NCBI GenBank assembly: GCA_964527205.1
Contig: CAZGQG010000017.1
Coordinates: forward strand, 1 to 41,808
Origin: JARICQ01 sp964527205
Lineage (GTDB): Bacteria > Bacillota > Clostridia > Tissierellales > Tissierellaceae
DNA length: 41,808 nt
Direction: 5' to 3'
This document shows, piece by piece, positions 1 through 8,848 of the stretch. The stretch's first letter is position 1. Each line of letters starts with the position of its first letter. The notes under the pieces were generated by a model. That model was not told the origin of the DNA. It saw nothing but the letters and a program-made list of their open reading frames with translations, and did not search any database. A program made the translations under genes and the position numbers.

Positions 1-11
1 GGAGTGATCTT

Positions 12-779
12 ATGTTTAAGAATGCAATAGTTAGAAAACCAGGAAAATCAATAGTAGATGGAATAGGACCAGGAACTTGGGGAGAAGTAGACTATGAAAA
101 TGCTTTAAAACAACACCATGCATATGTTGAAGCCCTAAAGCAAACAGGAGTAGAGGTTAGCTATGTAGAGACTTTAGAAGAATATCCAGATTCATGCTTT
201 GTTGAAGATACTGCAGTACTTACAAAGAACTGTGCCATTATTTGTAGGATTGGGGTAGATTCAAGAAGTGGAGAGGAGCCTTCAGTTCATGAAAAAGTAA
301 AGGAATTTTACTCAGAGGACAAGATAGAAGAGATAAGTGCTCCAGGAACTGTAGATGGTGGAGATGTAATGATGGTTGGAGATTATTTTTATGTAGGTCT
401 ATCAGATAGGACCAATGAAGAAGGAGCTAGACAATTCATAGAATTCCTTAGAAAGCATGATTTAGATGGGGAAGCAGTAACTTTAAATGAAATGTTACAT
501 TTAAAAACAGGTCTTGCTTATTTAGAAAACAATAATTTATTGGTAGCAGGAGAATTCATAGATGATCCTAAATTTAAGGATTTCAATAAGATAATTATAC
601 CTGAAGATGAAGGATATGCAGCAAACTGTATATGGATGAATGATTATGTATTAGTGCCAGCAGGATATCCAAAGGTTAAAAAATCAATAGAAGAATTAGG
701 CTATAAAATACTTGAAGTAGATACATCAGAATACAAAAAGCTTGATGGAGGATTAAGCTGCCTATCACTTAGATTCTAA
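12..779 (+). CDS. DDAH-like dimethylarginine/arginine amidino-hydrolase
   Basis: 255 residues, the usual length for bacterial dimethylarginine dimethylaminohydrolase (DDAH) in the guanidino-group-modifying superfamily. Visible are the acidic substrate motif FVED (residues 63-66), DGGDV (115-119), the catalytic His in MLHLKTG (H163) and the C-terminal nucleophile in GLSCLSLRF (C250). By family knowledge such enzymes hydrolyse methylated arginine or related guanidines to citrulline plus an amine through a covalent thiouronium intermediate, in the cytoplasm. GGAG at 1-4 is a suitable ribosome site for the ATG. It lies upstream of a RocB-like gene, which suggests arginine or citrulline catabolism. 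Substrate (dimethylarginine or another guanidine) cannot be decided from sequence. Confidence 0.85.
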   Translation: MFKNAIVRKPGKSIVDGIGPGTWGEVDYENALKQHHAYVEALKQTGVEVSYVETLEEYPDSCFVEDTAVLTKNCAIICRIGVDSRSGEEPSVHEKVKEFYSEDKIEEISAPGTVDGGDVMMVGDYFYVGLSDRTNEEGARQFIEFLRKHDLDGEAVTLNEMLHLKTGLAYLENNNLLVAGEFIDDPKFKDFNKIIIPEDEGYAANCIWMNDYVLVPAGYPKVKKSIEELGYKILEVDTSEYKKLDGGLSCLSLRF

Positions 780-841
780 GTATAACCAAAGACTTAAAGC
801 AATAAACTAAATATTTTGATTATATTTTTTATATAATTTGT

Positions 842-890
842 AAAACACCTTCTATATAGGATATCATGGATATAGAAGGTGTTTTAAAGA
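842..890 (+). terminator. Hairpin terminator after DDAH-like gene
   Basis: A perfect 16-bp inverted repeat (842-857 pairs with 870-885) whose arms begin AAAACACC and end GGTGTTTT, so the U-tract is inside the stem. It separates the DDAH-like gene from the next gene and may leave partial readthrough, because only A/T-poor-in-T sequence follows. Confidence 0.6.
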
Positions 891-911
891 ATATAAAAAG
901 GAGGATAAAAG

Positions 912-2558
912 ATGGATTTAAAAGCCTTAATAGAAAAGAATTTATTGAATTATGTAGGAACTAAAACACACACAAGTACGGAACTGGAAAACAATAATGT
1001 TGGATTCTTTGAAAATTGGTTTGAAGATGTAGAATACTTTAAGGAAAATCCTGAACATAGGGGATTTCACGAAATTGAGGGAGATCATCTAGGGAGAAAA
1101 GTTCCCTGGGCCCTTTTAAAGGGTGAGGGGGATGACACAATTATCCTTATTCATCACACAGATACTGTGGATACAGATGACTATGGAGCCTACCAAGAAT
1201 TAGCCTACAAACCCTATGAAATAACAGAAGCCTATAAGAAGGGTAATATTGACCTGGATGAGCTGGTTGAGAAAGATTTAATGAGTGGAGACTGGTTGTT
1301 TGGTAGGGGAGTTGCAGATATGAAGGGTGGAGCTGCTATTCAGCTTTCTCTAATGGAAGAATATTCTAAGGAGGAAGATTTTAAAGGCAATTTACTCCTA
1401 ATGGGCTTGCCAGATGAGGAGAACCTATCTGCAGGTATGATGGGTGGAGTTACACTTTTAAAGGAATTACAGGACAAAATGAATCTTAATTATATTCTCA
1501 TGCTAAATGTAGAGCCCCATGAGAGAGACAGAGAAGAAGTAGCAACTATTTATGATGGATCTGTTGGAAAGCTCATGCCTGTAGTTTATGTAAGGGGAAA
1601 GCTTGCCCATGTAGGTCAGATATTTAGGGGACTAAATCCAATAAATATTCTATCAGAAATAGTAAGAAAAACTGAGCTTAATCCTGACTTTATAGAAACT
1701 GTAGGAAACACAACTACACCTCCTCCAAGCTGGCTATATATGAAGGACCAAAAGCAGGTCTATGATGTATCACTTCCCATAGCTGCAGCAGGTTATATGA
1801 GCATACTGACCCTAGACAAGGCACCTAAGGAGATTTTTGATAGTCTCTATGATATAAGTTATAAGGCCTTTGAAGAGGTTATAGCTGATACAAAGAAGAG
1901 CTATAAAAAATATCAGGAAATGTCAGGCAAGGAACTAGAAGAATTAACTTGGGAGCCTAATGTTAAATTATATGGAGATCTTTATAATGAAGCCTTAAGA
2001 GACTCTGGAGAAGAATTTACCAAGGCTCTGGGAGCCTTAATGGAAGAAATTAAAAAAGACTTTAATAATAGCGAATTATCAATAATAGATGGGGCTTATC
2101 AGATCATAGAAAAGACCCTTGAATATGTTAATGATCTTTCACCAACAGTAGTAATAGCCTTATCACCTCCATATTATCCAAATACAAATAACAAGATGGT
2201 GGCTGAGAAGTGCGTAGAGATCAATAAGTCTGTAGAGAGCTTAGTAGATTTTGCCAAGGATGAATGGAATCAAGATTATTTTGTTCAAAACTACTTTACA
2301 GGAATCTCAGACCTAAGCTATGCAATGTTTGAAGCAGACAGGGAAAATATAGATTATATTGAGGACAATATGTTAATGTGGAAGGATATATACTATATAC
2401 CTTTAGATTTAATAAAAGAATTATCAGTACCAGTAATGAACATTGGGCCATGGGGTAAGGATTTCCATAAGTATACTGAAAGAGTATTGATGGAAGATTT
2501 ATTTAAAAGAACTCCTGTCCTAATAGACAGATTCATAAGAGAATTACTAAAAAACTAG
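912..2558 (+). CDS. rocB: RocB-like M20 family peptidase (arginine utilisation)
   Basis: 548 residues, matching the long RocB branch of M20 metallopeptidases. The di-metal site is readable: HHTDTVD (H82, D84), GRGVADMKGG (D136), PDEEN (E169/E170) and NVEP (E201), with a late His in GKDFHKY. AAGGAGGATAAAAG gives a strong ribosome site. RocB is genetically tied to arginine degradation in Bacillus, but its exact reaction is not established; family membership predicts hydrolysis of a peptide or acylated amino acid in the cytoplasm. Position directly after a DDAH-like gene supports an arginine/citrulline role. The stop codon lies inside the downstream terminator stem. The symbol is by similarity only. 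Confidence 0.8.
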   Translation: MDLKALIEKNLLNYVGTKTHTSTELENNNVGFFENWFEDVEYFKENPEHRGFHEIEGDHLGRKVPWALLKGEGDDTIILIHHTDTVDTDDYGAYQELAYKPYEITEAYKKGNIDLDELVEKDLMSGDWLFGRGVADMKGGAAIQLSLMEEYSKEEDFKGNLLLMGLPDEENLSAGMMGGVTLLKELQDKMNLNYILMLNVEPHERDREEVATIYDGSVGKLMPVVYVRGKLAHVGQIFRGLNPINILSEIVRKTELNPDFIETVGNTTTPPPSWLYMKDQKQVYDVSLPIAAAGYMSILTLDKAPKEIFDSLYDISYKAFEEVIADTKKSYKKYQEMSGKELEELTWEPNVKLYGDLYNEALRDSGEEFTKALGALMEEIKKDFNNSELSIIDGAYQIIEKTLEYVNDLSPTVVIALSPPYYPNTNNKMVAEKCVEINKSVESLVDFAKDEWNQDYFVQNYFTGISDLSYAMFEADRENIDYIEDNMLMWKDIYYIPLDLIKELSVPVMNIGPWGKDFHKYTERVLMEDLFKRTPVLIDRFIRELLKN

Positions 2559-2577
2559 GCCTCGGCCTAGTTTTTTT
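2553..2577. terminator. Bidirectional terminator between rocB and convergent gene
   Basis: Stem AACTAGGC/GCCTAGTT with loop CTCG, followed by seven T on the plus strand and preceded by an A-run that gives the U-tract on the minus strand. It serves both the rocB-like gene and the convergent minus-strand gene, and overlaps both stop codons. Confidence 0.85.
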
Positions 2578-3502
2578 AATCTATTATAACTTTATTATTA
2601 TGATTGTACTCGTAATTATCCCTAATCTCACCCTTCTCATCTAGATAGATTTGATCAAAGTTTATCTTTACCTTATAGCCATCGCCATGCTCTGCAATTG
2701 CATATATATCCAGCTTATCATTGGGACTTAATTCAAGAGTGTAATCCTCCACTTCATAGAGGTAAAAAGCAACATAAGATGAATGCATATTATCTAGAGT
2801 CATTTCAAACTGCTCCTTTATCTTACCATTTAATTCAAAATATAGGACCACACTTTCTAGATAGGATTCATCTCTTTCCTTCTCCTCATAATTATAGGAG
2901 GAGCTATTGAAGTCTAGAGAATAGCGAGTATTCCTTAGCTGAAGGATGCTTTTATCATCCCTATGGCTAATAGTATATCCTGGGAAGTTGGGATTAAATT
3001 GCTCCAGCAATCTTTCTTCCAGGGAATATATGTAGTCCAAGGACTCTATTTTTCTAAGATCCTTGTCCTCAACTATAAACTTAGGTTGGATGTCCTGGTT
3101 TATTGGAAAAGTGATATTTGCTTCCATACTTGAAGAATCAATAGCCTGAGCAGGAACTAACTCTTCTTTCCCATCTAAATCATAGGCAAAGTAATACTTG
3201 TGCTGGTCTGAAATCTCCTTGGGGATCAAACTAAGCTTTAAATTTGTAAAGCCATCCTCTATAGGTCCCTCATATTCATAGCTAAAACTATGGATAAGAC
3301 TAGATTCCATCTCCAGGGCTTCACTTACACTATAGTGTACATCTCTTGAAATGTCTTCAATAGAGCGGTTAAGGTTATTATGAAAATTATTTAAATCATT
3401 CTTTAAACTATTTATTTCCGATTTAAGGTATATATTAAATAAAAGCAGTACAATCAAGATGATGGGGACAAAGTACTTTGATAGTTTGGATTTCTTATCC
3501 AT
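2576..3502 (-). CDS. Hypothetical membrane-anchored protein
   Basis: I do not recognise this 308-residue protein. It has a short basic start, one hydrophobic segment at about residues 11-27, then a polar helical stretch to about residue 60 with coiled-coil character (LKSEINSLKNDLNNFHNNL), then a mostly beta-like acidic region. This suggests a single-pass protein with the bulk outside the cytoplasm. It has no lipobox and no motif I can assign. AGGAGG eight bases before the ATG supports the start. It lies 12 bases downstream of the UPF0178 gene on the same strand, so they may be cotranscribed. Confidence 0.7.
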   Translation of the reverse strand: MDKKSKLSKYFVPIILIVLLLFNIYLKSEINSLKNDLNNFHNNLNRSIEDISRDVHYSVSEALEMESSLIHSFSYEYEGPIEDGFTNLKLSLIPKEISDQHKYYFAYDLDGKEELVPAQAIDSSSMEANITFPINQDIQPKFIVEDKDLRKIESLDYIYSLEERLLEQFNPNFPGYTISHRDDKSILQLRNTRYSLDFNSSSYNYEEKERDESYLESVVLYFELNGKIKEQFEMTLDNMHSSYVAFYLYEVEDYTLELSPNDKLDIYAIAEHGDGYKVKINFDQIYLDEKGEIRDNYEYNHNNKVIID

Positions 3503-3514
3503 AAATTATTCCTC

Positions 3515-3949
3515 CTAGAATTGATCTAATAATTCTCTTAGTGATTCCTTAAAGCTAAGATTGGACTTAGGCTTTCTTTTCTTTGGCTTAGATAGGTACT
3601 TGTTTTGCCTTCTAAGGGACTGATGGAGATGCCTTCTATTTAGCATGCCATCAATATTATCTTGGTTATAAATCAATCCATTTTGATTTATAGCTATAGC
3701 CTCCTTGGACAGACACATAGCCGCAAGGCCATAGTCCTGGGTTATGACTATATCTTCTGGATCTAGATGATTTACTATATAAAAGTCTGCACTATCCCTG
3801 GATATATCCACAGATATAACCTTGGCATAATCACTATGTATTTCATGGGCAAAGTTCTTAACTATTATTACATCTATTTTGTGCTCCTTGGCTATTTCAA
3901 TAGTCTCCTCTACCACTGGGCTTCCATCTGCATCTATAAGTATTTTCAT
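3515..3949 (-). CDS. YaiI/YqxD family protein (UPF0178, DUF188)
   Basis: 144 residues with the family's typical start KILIDADGSPVVEETIEIA, the central VDISRDSADFYIVNHL and ITQDYGLAAMCLSK segments, and the conserved C-terminal RRHLHQSLRRQNKYL basic region. The conserved Asp set in DADGSP and DSADFYI is PIN-nuclease-like by fold prediction, but no activity is established for the family. Length agrees with family members. An AGGTGAT site precedes the ATG, and a TATAAT lies just upstream on the minus strand. Probably the first gene of a two-gene unit with the membrane-anchored protein. Confidence 0.88.
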   Translation of the reverse strand: MKILIDADGSPVVEETIEIAKEHKIDVIIVKNFAHEIHSDYAKVISVDISRDSADFYIVNHLDPEDIVITQDYGLAAMCLSKEAIAINQNGLIYNQDNIDGMLNRRHLHQSLRRQNKYLSKPKKRKPKSNLSFKESLRELLDQF

Positions 3950-4080
3950 ATTATCACCTATATTTATTATAACATGAAGAATATAAAAATCTATGAAAAA
4001 AGAAAAATAGTAAATTCTTAAAATAAGAGTGATTCAGGTATATAAATGTGGTATTCTTAAAGAAAGGGGAGGTGGCTTCT

Positions 4081-5577
4081 ATGAAATACAAGATAGAAAA
4101 CATAATCTTAAACATTACAAACTATCCATTGCTTGGCAAGCATTTAGAAGATAGGGCAGAGGAGGGTTGGATCCTAGACAGGGTAATCCTAGCCAGTATC
4201 TTTATATTTAAAAGGGGAGAAAAAGAGGATCTGGATTTTAATATTATACCCTACCCTGATGAAGGCTTTTTTAAGAAGAAATCTAAGAAGGATATAAATA
4301 TATACATAGAAACTAATGAGGACCTAGGCTGGAACTACCTAGCCAAATCTGGAGCCTTTCAAATATACTATAAGGAAAAAACTAAGGAGGCCCAGGATAT
4401 AATAGGATTAAAATCCACTGAGTTTTATCTTCTAGAGGAGATAGGTAAGTTTCAAAATCTTGGAAACTATCTTATTATCCTACTTTTTCTCTTCTATAGT
4501 TTTAGGAGTTTCAAGGATACCATGGAGGGAGTTTTATTTATAAAATCTGCAGCAGGTCAATTGCTCCTAGTAATATTATTATTTGGACTAACTAGGGCTA
4601 TAAGTGATAATCTTTCCATCTATAAGTTTCTAAAGAAAAATAGGGAGAATATGGAAGAGGATAAGCCTATAGAGTACAAGGACTCCAAATACACCTTTCA
4701 AAAGATTAGCAATATAGGTCTGGGAATAATTATGTTTTTCTTTATAGCCTATATTCTCTATATAGGTCTTTATCTAGGAGAAAGCCTAATTTTAGCAAGT
4801 CTGATACCCCTTAGCCTAGCCCTTATGGTGGGTACGGCTTTAAGATTTATTGTCAAGCCCAGGAAAAGCCTGGAGGGTTATAAGGGGATTATATACATTG
4901 CTGCTATTATCTTAGTGATCACAGTATCCACTATCTTAATTTATCCAAGGATGGACCAGATGGATATGGATGCCTGGAAGAGGGATTTAAATGTAGATGA
5001 GGATAAGTATAAGGTTCTCCAGGTAAGTGATTTTAGTGAAGAGGATAGGGGGACCAGTGTTAAGCTTACAGGAGATATTAGTTTTTTAGCTCCCAGATCC
5101 TATATATATAGGGAAAAGGAAGATGCTTACAGCTACAGCAATAGAGATAATTCCTATTATATTAACACAGATTATACAAGGACTATTTCTATTCCCATAG
5201 CTAAGGACTTGGTGAGAAGGCATAAAAAGGAAGCTGAAGCATGGCTTAAGTTTGGAGAATATAGTCTGGGAAGATCCTATGACCTTAATCGCCTAAGGCA
5301 AGATGAGATAGACAAGGGCTTGACCCAGGAGGACTTCCAGATTTTAAGAAAAGAGCCTAGGCACATCTTTATTAAAAAAGCCCAAGAGATTATTGTTGAT
5401 AGGGCTATGGAGGATGCTAATAGTAAGCTTTGGAATGTAGATCAGGCCTATTATTTAGACTACAATAAAGATCAGATAGTACTAAGGAAGGGAAAGGAAG
5501 TTTATATGCTTTCCGGTTTAGACTTTTCTGATTCAGAAATTAGAAAAATTGTTATGGAGAAATTAGGATTTGAATAG
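4081..5577 (+). CDS. DUF2812-domain multi-pass membrane protein
   Basis: 498 residues from the chosen start. The N-terminal about 110 residues resemble DUF2812 (LGKHLEDRAEEGWILDR, then an IFIFKRGE/DLDFNIIPYPDE pattern). Hydrophobic segments follow near residues 125-145, 155-175, 215-265 (two or three passes) and 275-295, and then a polar domain of about 190 residues. An upstream in-frame ATG at 4048 exists, but GGGGAGGTGG at about 4068 fits the ATG at 4081, so I prefer the shorter form. DUF2812 proteins often sit next to PadR regulators; none is seen here. Function unknown. The two small genes after it probably share its transcript. Confidence 0.7.
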   Translation: MKYKIENIILNITNYPLLGKHLEDRAEEGWILDRVILASIFIFKRGEKEDLDFNIIPYPDEGFFKKKSKKDINIYIETNEDLGWNYLAKSGAFQIYYKEKTKEAQDIIGLKSTEFYLLEEIGKFQNLGNYLIILLFLFYSFRSFKDTMEGVLFIKSAAGQLLLVILLFGLTRAISDNLSIYKFLKKNRENMEEDKPIEYKDSKYTFQKISNIGLGIIMFFFIAYILYIGLYLGESLILASLIPLSLALMVGTALRFIVKPRKSLEGYKGIIYIAAIILVITVSTILIYPRMDQMDMDAWKRDLNVDEDKYKVLQVSDFSEEDRGTSVKLTGDISFLAPRSYIYREKEDAYSYSNRDNSYYINTDYTRTISIPIAKDLVRRHKKEAEAWLKFGEYSLGRSYDLNRLRQDEIDKGLTQEDFQILRKEPRHIFIKKAQEIIVDRAMEDANSKLWNVDQAYYLDYNKDQIVLRKGKEVYMLSGLDFSDSEIRKIVMEKLGFE

Positions 5578-5619
5578 GATAAATTATAATAAGAGAGATA
5601 GAACTAGGAGGAAGAATAG

Positions 5620-5871
5620 ATGAAAAAGACTAGAAGGAAACTAATAGCCCCAATTATTATTACCATATTACTAGTCCTATATTTTATATCCTATATAGGG
5701 CTAGGTGTAAACTTTATTGGTATGGGAATTAATCTAGGAGGGATTCCCTTAATAATAAAGATATTGTTTATCCTTATACCCCTAGGGCTTATGATCTTAT
5801 CAATCTACCTATTATATGAAAGAATTGGAGAAATTAAAGGAGGAGAAGAAGATGATCTTAGTAAATACTGA
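5620..5871 (+). CDS. Small two-pass membrane protein
   Basis: 83 residues with a basic start (MKKTRRK) and two hydrophobic segments at about residues 9-30 and 44-66, ending in an acidic tail. AGGAGGAAGAATA precedes the ATG. Its last 20 bases overlap the start of the YbjQ-family gene, whose ribosome site lies inside this gene; this implies translational coupling. No family recognised. It probably acts with the YbjQ-family protein or the DUF2812 protein, but that is inference from gene order alone. Confidence 0.65.
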   Translation: MKKTRRKLIAPIIITILLVLYFISYIGLGVNFIGMGINLGGIPLIIKILFILIPLGLMILSIYLLYERIGEIKGGEEDDLSKY

Positions 5872-6163
5872 TTATATATCAGGAAGGGAACTTGAAACTT
5901 TGGAACTAGTAAAGGGAAGCACCATCCAATCTAAAAATATAGGAAGGGATATTTCCCAGGGCTTAAAAACAATAATTGGTGGTGAACTTAAGGCCTACAA
6001 TGAGATGATGAATGATGCCAGGGCCCTGGCTACTAAAAGAATGGTCAAGGAAGCAGAGGAGCTAGGAGCAGATGGGGTAATAAATATAAGATACTCATCC
6101 TCTGCAGTTATGGGAGGAGCAGCTGAGGTTATAGCTTATGGTACAGCGGTTAAATTTAAATAG
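5852..6163 (+). CDS. YbjQ family protein (UPF0145)
   Basis: 103 residues from the ATG at 5852, which is preceded by AAAGGAGGA; a longer reading from 5816 lacks such a site and would overlap the previous gene more deeply. Family hallmarks are visible: MILVNTDYISGRELE, GSTIQSKNIGRDISQGLK, GGELKAYNEMMNDAR, AEELGADGVINIRY and the C-terminal AYGTAVKF. The family is named as a putative heavy-metal-binding domain from structure, with no proven role. YbjQ proteins form compact oligomers by family knowledge. The gene is the third of an apparent DUF2812/small membrane protein/YbjQ unit and ends at a terminator. Confidence 0.85.
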   Translation: MILVNTDYISGRELETLELVKGSTIQSKNIGRDISQGLKTIIGGELKAYNEMMNDARALATKRMVKEAEELGADGVINIRYSSSAVMGGAAEVIAYGTAVKFK

Positions 6164-6172
6164 AATAGTAGG

Positions 6173-6222
6173 AAAATCTCCTCTTATTAATTTTTACTTT
6201 AATAGGAGGAGATTTTCTTTTT
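6173..6222. terminator. Bidirectional terminator, ybjQ-like gene and modC
   Basis: AAAATCTCCTC pairs with GAGGAGATTTT (about 6173-6189 with 6201-6216), followed by T-rich sequence in both directions. The modC stop codon lies in the loop, so the hairpin ends both convergent transcripts. Confidence 0.8.
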
Positions 6223-7249
6223 TAAAGCTAAGTTCAATTTTTTCACCTTCCTCAAAATCCCTAGTCCCATCCTTAGGTACTTCCAGGTATATGTAGGATT
6301 TAGAATCTAAGCTCTCTTTCTTTGAAGGACTTAGGATTAGAGTACTAGTTGAGTAGTTTTTTAAAACATCTATTATCCTAAAGGGGAATTTATTTTCATC
6401 CTTATCCCTATTTGCAAGATGGATACTGTGGTTATGGATGCCTAAGTATTTTATATGGTCTCCTATATATTCATCAGTATCAATTTCCAGTCCCCAGTCC
6501 AGAGCATAGAGCTTTTTAGGGGAGACTTTCTTTATTTTAGATATATTTTGACATCCTGTTAGCAGGGCTGAATTATAGGTTTTAGGATTTGAAAATATTC
6601 TCTCCCTAGTGCCTATTTCCTCAATGGATCCCCTGTCCATAACAGCTATCCTATCACAGATTCTAAAGACCTCATCCTTATTATGGGATACATAAAGGGT
6701 GCTTATCTTGTTTTCCTTAAGAAGAAAAATTAACTCCTGTTCCATTTGCCATCTAAGGTGTTCGTCTAGGGCGGAAAAGGGTTCATCCAGCATCAGGATT
6801 TCAGGCTCATTTAGGAGCATACGAGCTAGGGCTGCTCTTTGTTCTTGCCCCCCAGATAGTTGGTGGGGATAGTTGTTTTCCAGGCCCCTAAGGGAAAAGG
6901 CATCTATTTTTTCTTCAACTAAATGAAAATCTTTTCTCTTCTCCCTGGGAAGTCCGATGGCCAGGTTTTCAGCCAGGGTCATATTTGGGAATAGGGCATA
7001 GTTTTGAAAAAGAAGGCCAACCTTTCTTTCCTGGGAGAGTAAATTAATATTTTTCTCACTGTCAAAAAGCACCCTGTTGTTTAGGACTATCCTGCCCTCA
7101 TCAGGCTGGACTATTCCCGCTATACATCTAAGGGTCATACTCTTTCCGCAGCCAGAAGCCCCAAATAGGGCCAGGGTTTCTTTTTTATTTTCAAATTCTA
7201 GATCCAGGGTGAAGTCTCCAAAATCCTTTTTTATCCTAGCATAAAGCAT
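6194..7249 (-). CDS. modC: Molybdate ABC transporter ATP-binding protein ModC
   Basis: 351 residues. Walker A GASGCGKS (30-37), Q-loop FQNYALF (81-87), signature LSGGQ (131-135), Walker B ILMLDEP (151-157), D-loop SALD and H-loop H189 are all present. The C-terminal about 120 residues look like the TOBE/MOP-type regulatory domain found on ModC and related importers. As the cytoplasmic ATPase it would power molybdate (or tungstate) import with ModB and ModA. It starts one base after the modB stop, so the two are translationally linked. GGGGAGTGAATTAAT precedes the ATG. Assignment to Mo rather than sulfate rests mainly on ModA and the adjacent ModE-like gene. Confidence 0.9.
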   Translation of the reverse strand: MLYARIKKDFGDFTLDLEFENKKETLALFGASGCGKSMTLRCIAGIVQPDEGRIVLNNRVLFDSEKNINLLSQERKVGLLFQNYALFPNMTLAENLAIGLPREKRKDFHLVEEKIDAFSLRGLENNYPHQLSGGQEQRAALARMLLNEPEILMLDEPFSALDEHLRWQMEQELIFLLKENKISTLYVSHNKDEVFRICDRIAVMDRGSIEEIGTRERIFSNPKTYNSALLTGCQNISKIKKVSPKKLYALDWGLEIDTDEYIGDHIKYLGIHNHSIHLANRDKDENKFPFRIIDVLKNYSTSTLILSPSKKESLDSKSYIYLEVPKDGTRDFEEGEKIELSFKKENLLLLK

Positions 7250-7250
7250 A

Positions 7251-7925
7251 TTAATTCACTCCCCTTCTATTTAAGTCTAATTTCTTATTTTCAAATTTAT
7301 TCATTATCCATATACTAATAAAGGAAATGAGGAGCATTATAGAGACCCACTTGTAGGCTAGAGTCCTATTCCCAGCCTGGACAGCACTGTAGACTGCTAC
7401 AGCCATGGTTTGGGTCTTCCCAGGTATATTACCAGCCAGCATTATAGTGGCTCCAAATTCTCCCAGAGCCCTGGCAAAGGCAAGTACAGTTCCTGCCATA
7501 ATGGCTGAGAAGCTATTGGGAATCATTACCTTTATAAATATCTCATGCTCACTAAGTCCCAGGGTCCTGGCAACATAGATTAAATTCTTATCCAACTGCT
7601 CAAAGGCAGCCCTAGTAGTCCTATACATTAGGGGGAAGGCCACTATAGCTGAAGCTATAACCGTGGCAGCAGAGGAAAAAACTATGGAAAGATTAAAGAA
7701 ATCTAAGACCTTGCCAATGGGACTATTTCTTCCTAGAAGCATAAGGAGAAAAAAGCCTAAAACCGTGGGAGGAAGGACCAGGGGCAGGGTAAAGATTCCA
7801 TCTACCAGACCCTTGAACCTATCCAACTTAAAGGTAAAATAAGCAGCATAGATTCCAAGGACAAAACTTATCCCTGTTGCCAAGATAGCTGCTTTAATTG
7901 ATATAAGTAGTGGTGAATAATCCAT
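7251..7925 (-). CDS. modB: Molybdate ABC transporter permease ModB
   Basis: 224 residues, usual size for ModB. About five membrane segments are visible, and the EAA-type coupling loop lies around LDKNLIYVARTLGLSEHEIF with the family GEFGATIMLAGNIPGKTQT motif after it. It forms the transmembrane channel for molybdate with ModC below and ModA outside. GAGGAG six to seven bases before the ATG supports the start. It lies 15 bases after modA and one base before modC, forming a tight operon. Tungstate cannot be excluded as the substrate. Confidence 0.92.
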   Translation of the reverse strand: MDYSPLLISIKAAILATGISFVLGIYAAYFTFKLDRFKGLVDGIFTLPLVLPPTVLGFFLLMLLGRNSPIGKVLDFFNLSIVFSSAATVIASAIVAFPLMYRTTRAAFEQLDKNLIYVARTLGLSEHEIFIKVMIPNSFSAIMAGTVLAFARALGEFGATIMLAGNIPGKTQTMAVAVYSAVQAGNRTLAYKWVSIMLLISFISIWIMNKFENKKLDLNRRGVN

Positions 7926-7940
7926 AAAAATCTCCTCTTC

Positions 7941-8723
7941 TTATTTGCTTGTAAAGCCATATTTTTCAAAAATTTCCCTGGCCTGGTCTGTGGATAAGAA
8001 GTCTATAAAATCCTTTGAAGCTTGAACTTCCTTGCTCGATTTTATTACAGCCACTGGATAGGTGATTGGCTTGTGGCTACTCTCTGGAGCAGAAGCAATT
8101 ATATTTACATCCTCTGAAGTATAGGCATCTGTTGCATAGACCAGTCCCAGGTCCACCTCATTACTGGCTACCCAGGCAAGTACTGTTCGCACATCATTGC
8201 CATAGATAAGCTTGCCTTCTAATTCCCCTTCTATATCCAGATTATTGAAGACCTCCTGGCTGTACTGGCCTACAGGAACACTGGCAGGATCTCCCATACC
8301 TATCCTTTCTACATCAGAATTTAAGATATCCATAAAATTATTTATCTCTAGTTTAGAATCCTTGGAATTTATAAGTACCAGATTATTTACCAGTATGGTT
8401 TTTCTAGTATCCTGGAGGATCAGGTCCTTTTCCTCAAGAGCATCCATCTGCTTTTCTGCTGCAGATATAAAGATGTCTACTGGTGCACCCTCCTCTATCT
8501 GAGCCTGTAGGGCTCCTGAGCTTGCAAAGCTATAGCTAAGTTCTATATCCTTGTTTTCATCCTTATAGAGGTCTCCAAGCTCCTCTATTACATCTGTAAG
8601 GCTTGCAGCAGCTGAGATTAATAGTTGGCTTCCTCTTTCCTCTTCCTTAGTGCTGCAGCCAGTTAAGATACCTAGAGCAAGACTTAAGCTTAGGATAAGA
8701 ATTATTGTTTTTTTAAATTTCAT
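7941..8723 (-). CDS. modA: Molybdate-binding lipoprotein ModA
   Basis: 260 residues with a lipoprotein signal peptide and lipobox ILTGC (Cys23), so it is anchored on the outer face of the membrane. The mature protein starts LLISAAASLTDVIEELGDLYK and carries SFASSGALQAQIEEGAPVDIFISA, the oxyanion-binding signature of ModA, plus the later GDPASVPVGQYSQEVF segment. It captures molybdate/tungstate and hands it to ModBC. AGGAA precedes the ATG. A TATAAT at 8769-8774 and a dyad at 8780-8807 lie directly upstream, consistent with control by the adjacent ModE-like protein. Confidence 0.92.
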   Translation of the reverse strand: MKFKKTIILILSLSLALGILTGCSTKEEERGSQLLISAAASLTDVIEELGDLYKDENKDIELSYSFASSGALQAQIEEGAPVDIFISAAEKQMDALEEKDLILQDTRKTILVNNLVLINSKDSKLEINNFMDILNSDVERIGMGDPASVPVGQYSQEVFNNLDIEGELEGKLIYGNDVRTVLAWVASNEVDLGLVYATDAYTSEDVNIIASAPESSHKPITYPVAVIKSSKEVQASKDFIDFLSTDQAREIFEKYGFTSK

Positions 8724-8768
8724 ATGTATTCCTCTTTTCTTTATTATTTTATAAATTATTAGATGAAA

Positions 8769-8807
8769 ATTATAATCTAAGCGTGAATCTCTACTGAGAG
8801 TAACGCT
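8769..8807 (-). promoter_or_regulatory. modA promoter with candidate operator dyad
   Basis: On the minus strand a TATAAT (-10) is at 8769-8774; the -35 position 17 bp away (TCAGTA, 8797-8792) is poor. An interrupted dyad with outer arms AGCGT/ACGCT (8780-8784 and 8803-8807) and inner arms CTCT/AGAG covers this -35. I infer an operator for the ModE-like regulator next door; it does not match the E. coli ModE box. Confidence 0.45.
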
Positions 8808-8848
8808 CTTAATTTTTTAATCACCCCTAGGTGACTAAATAGATCTAC

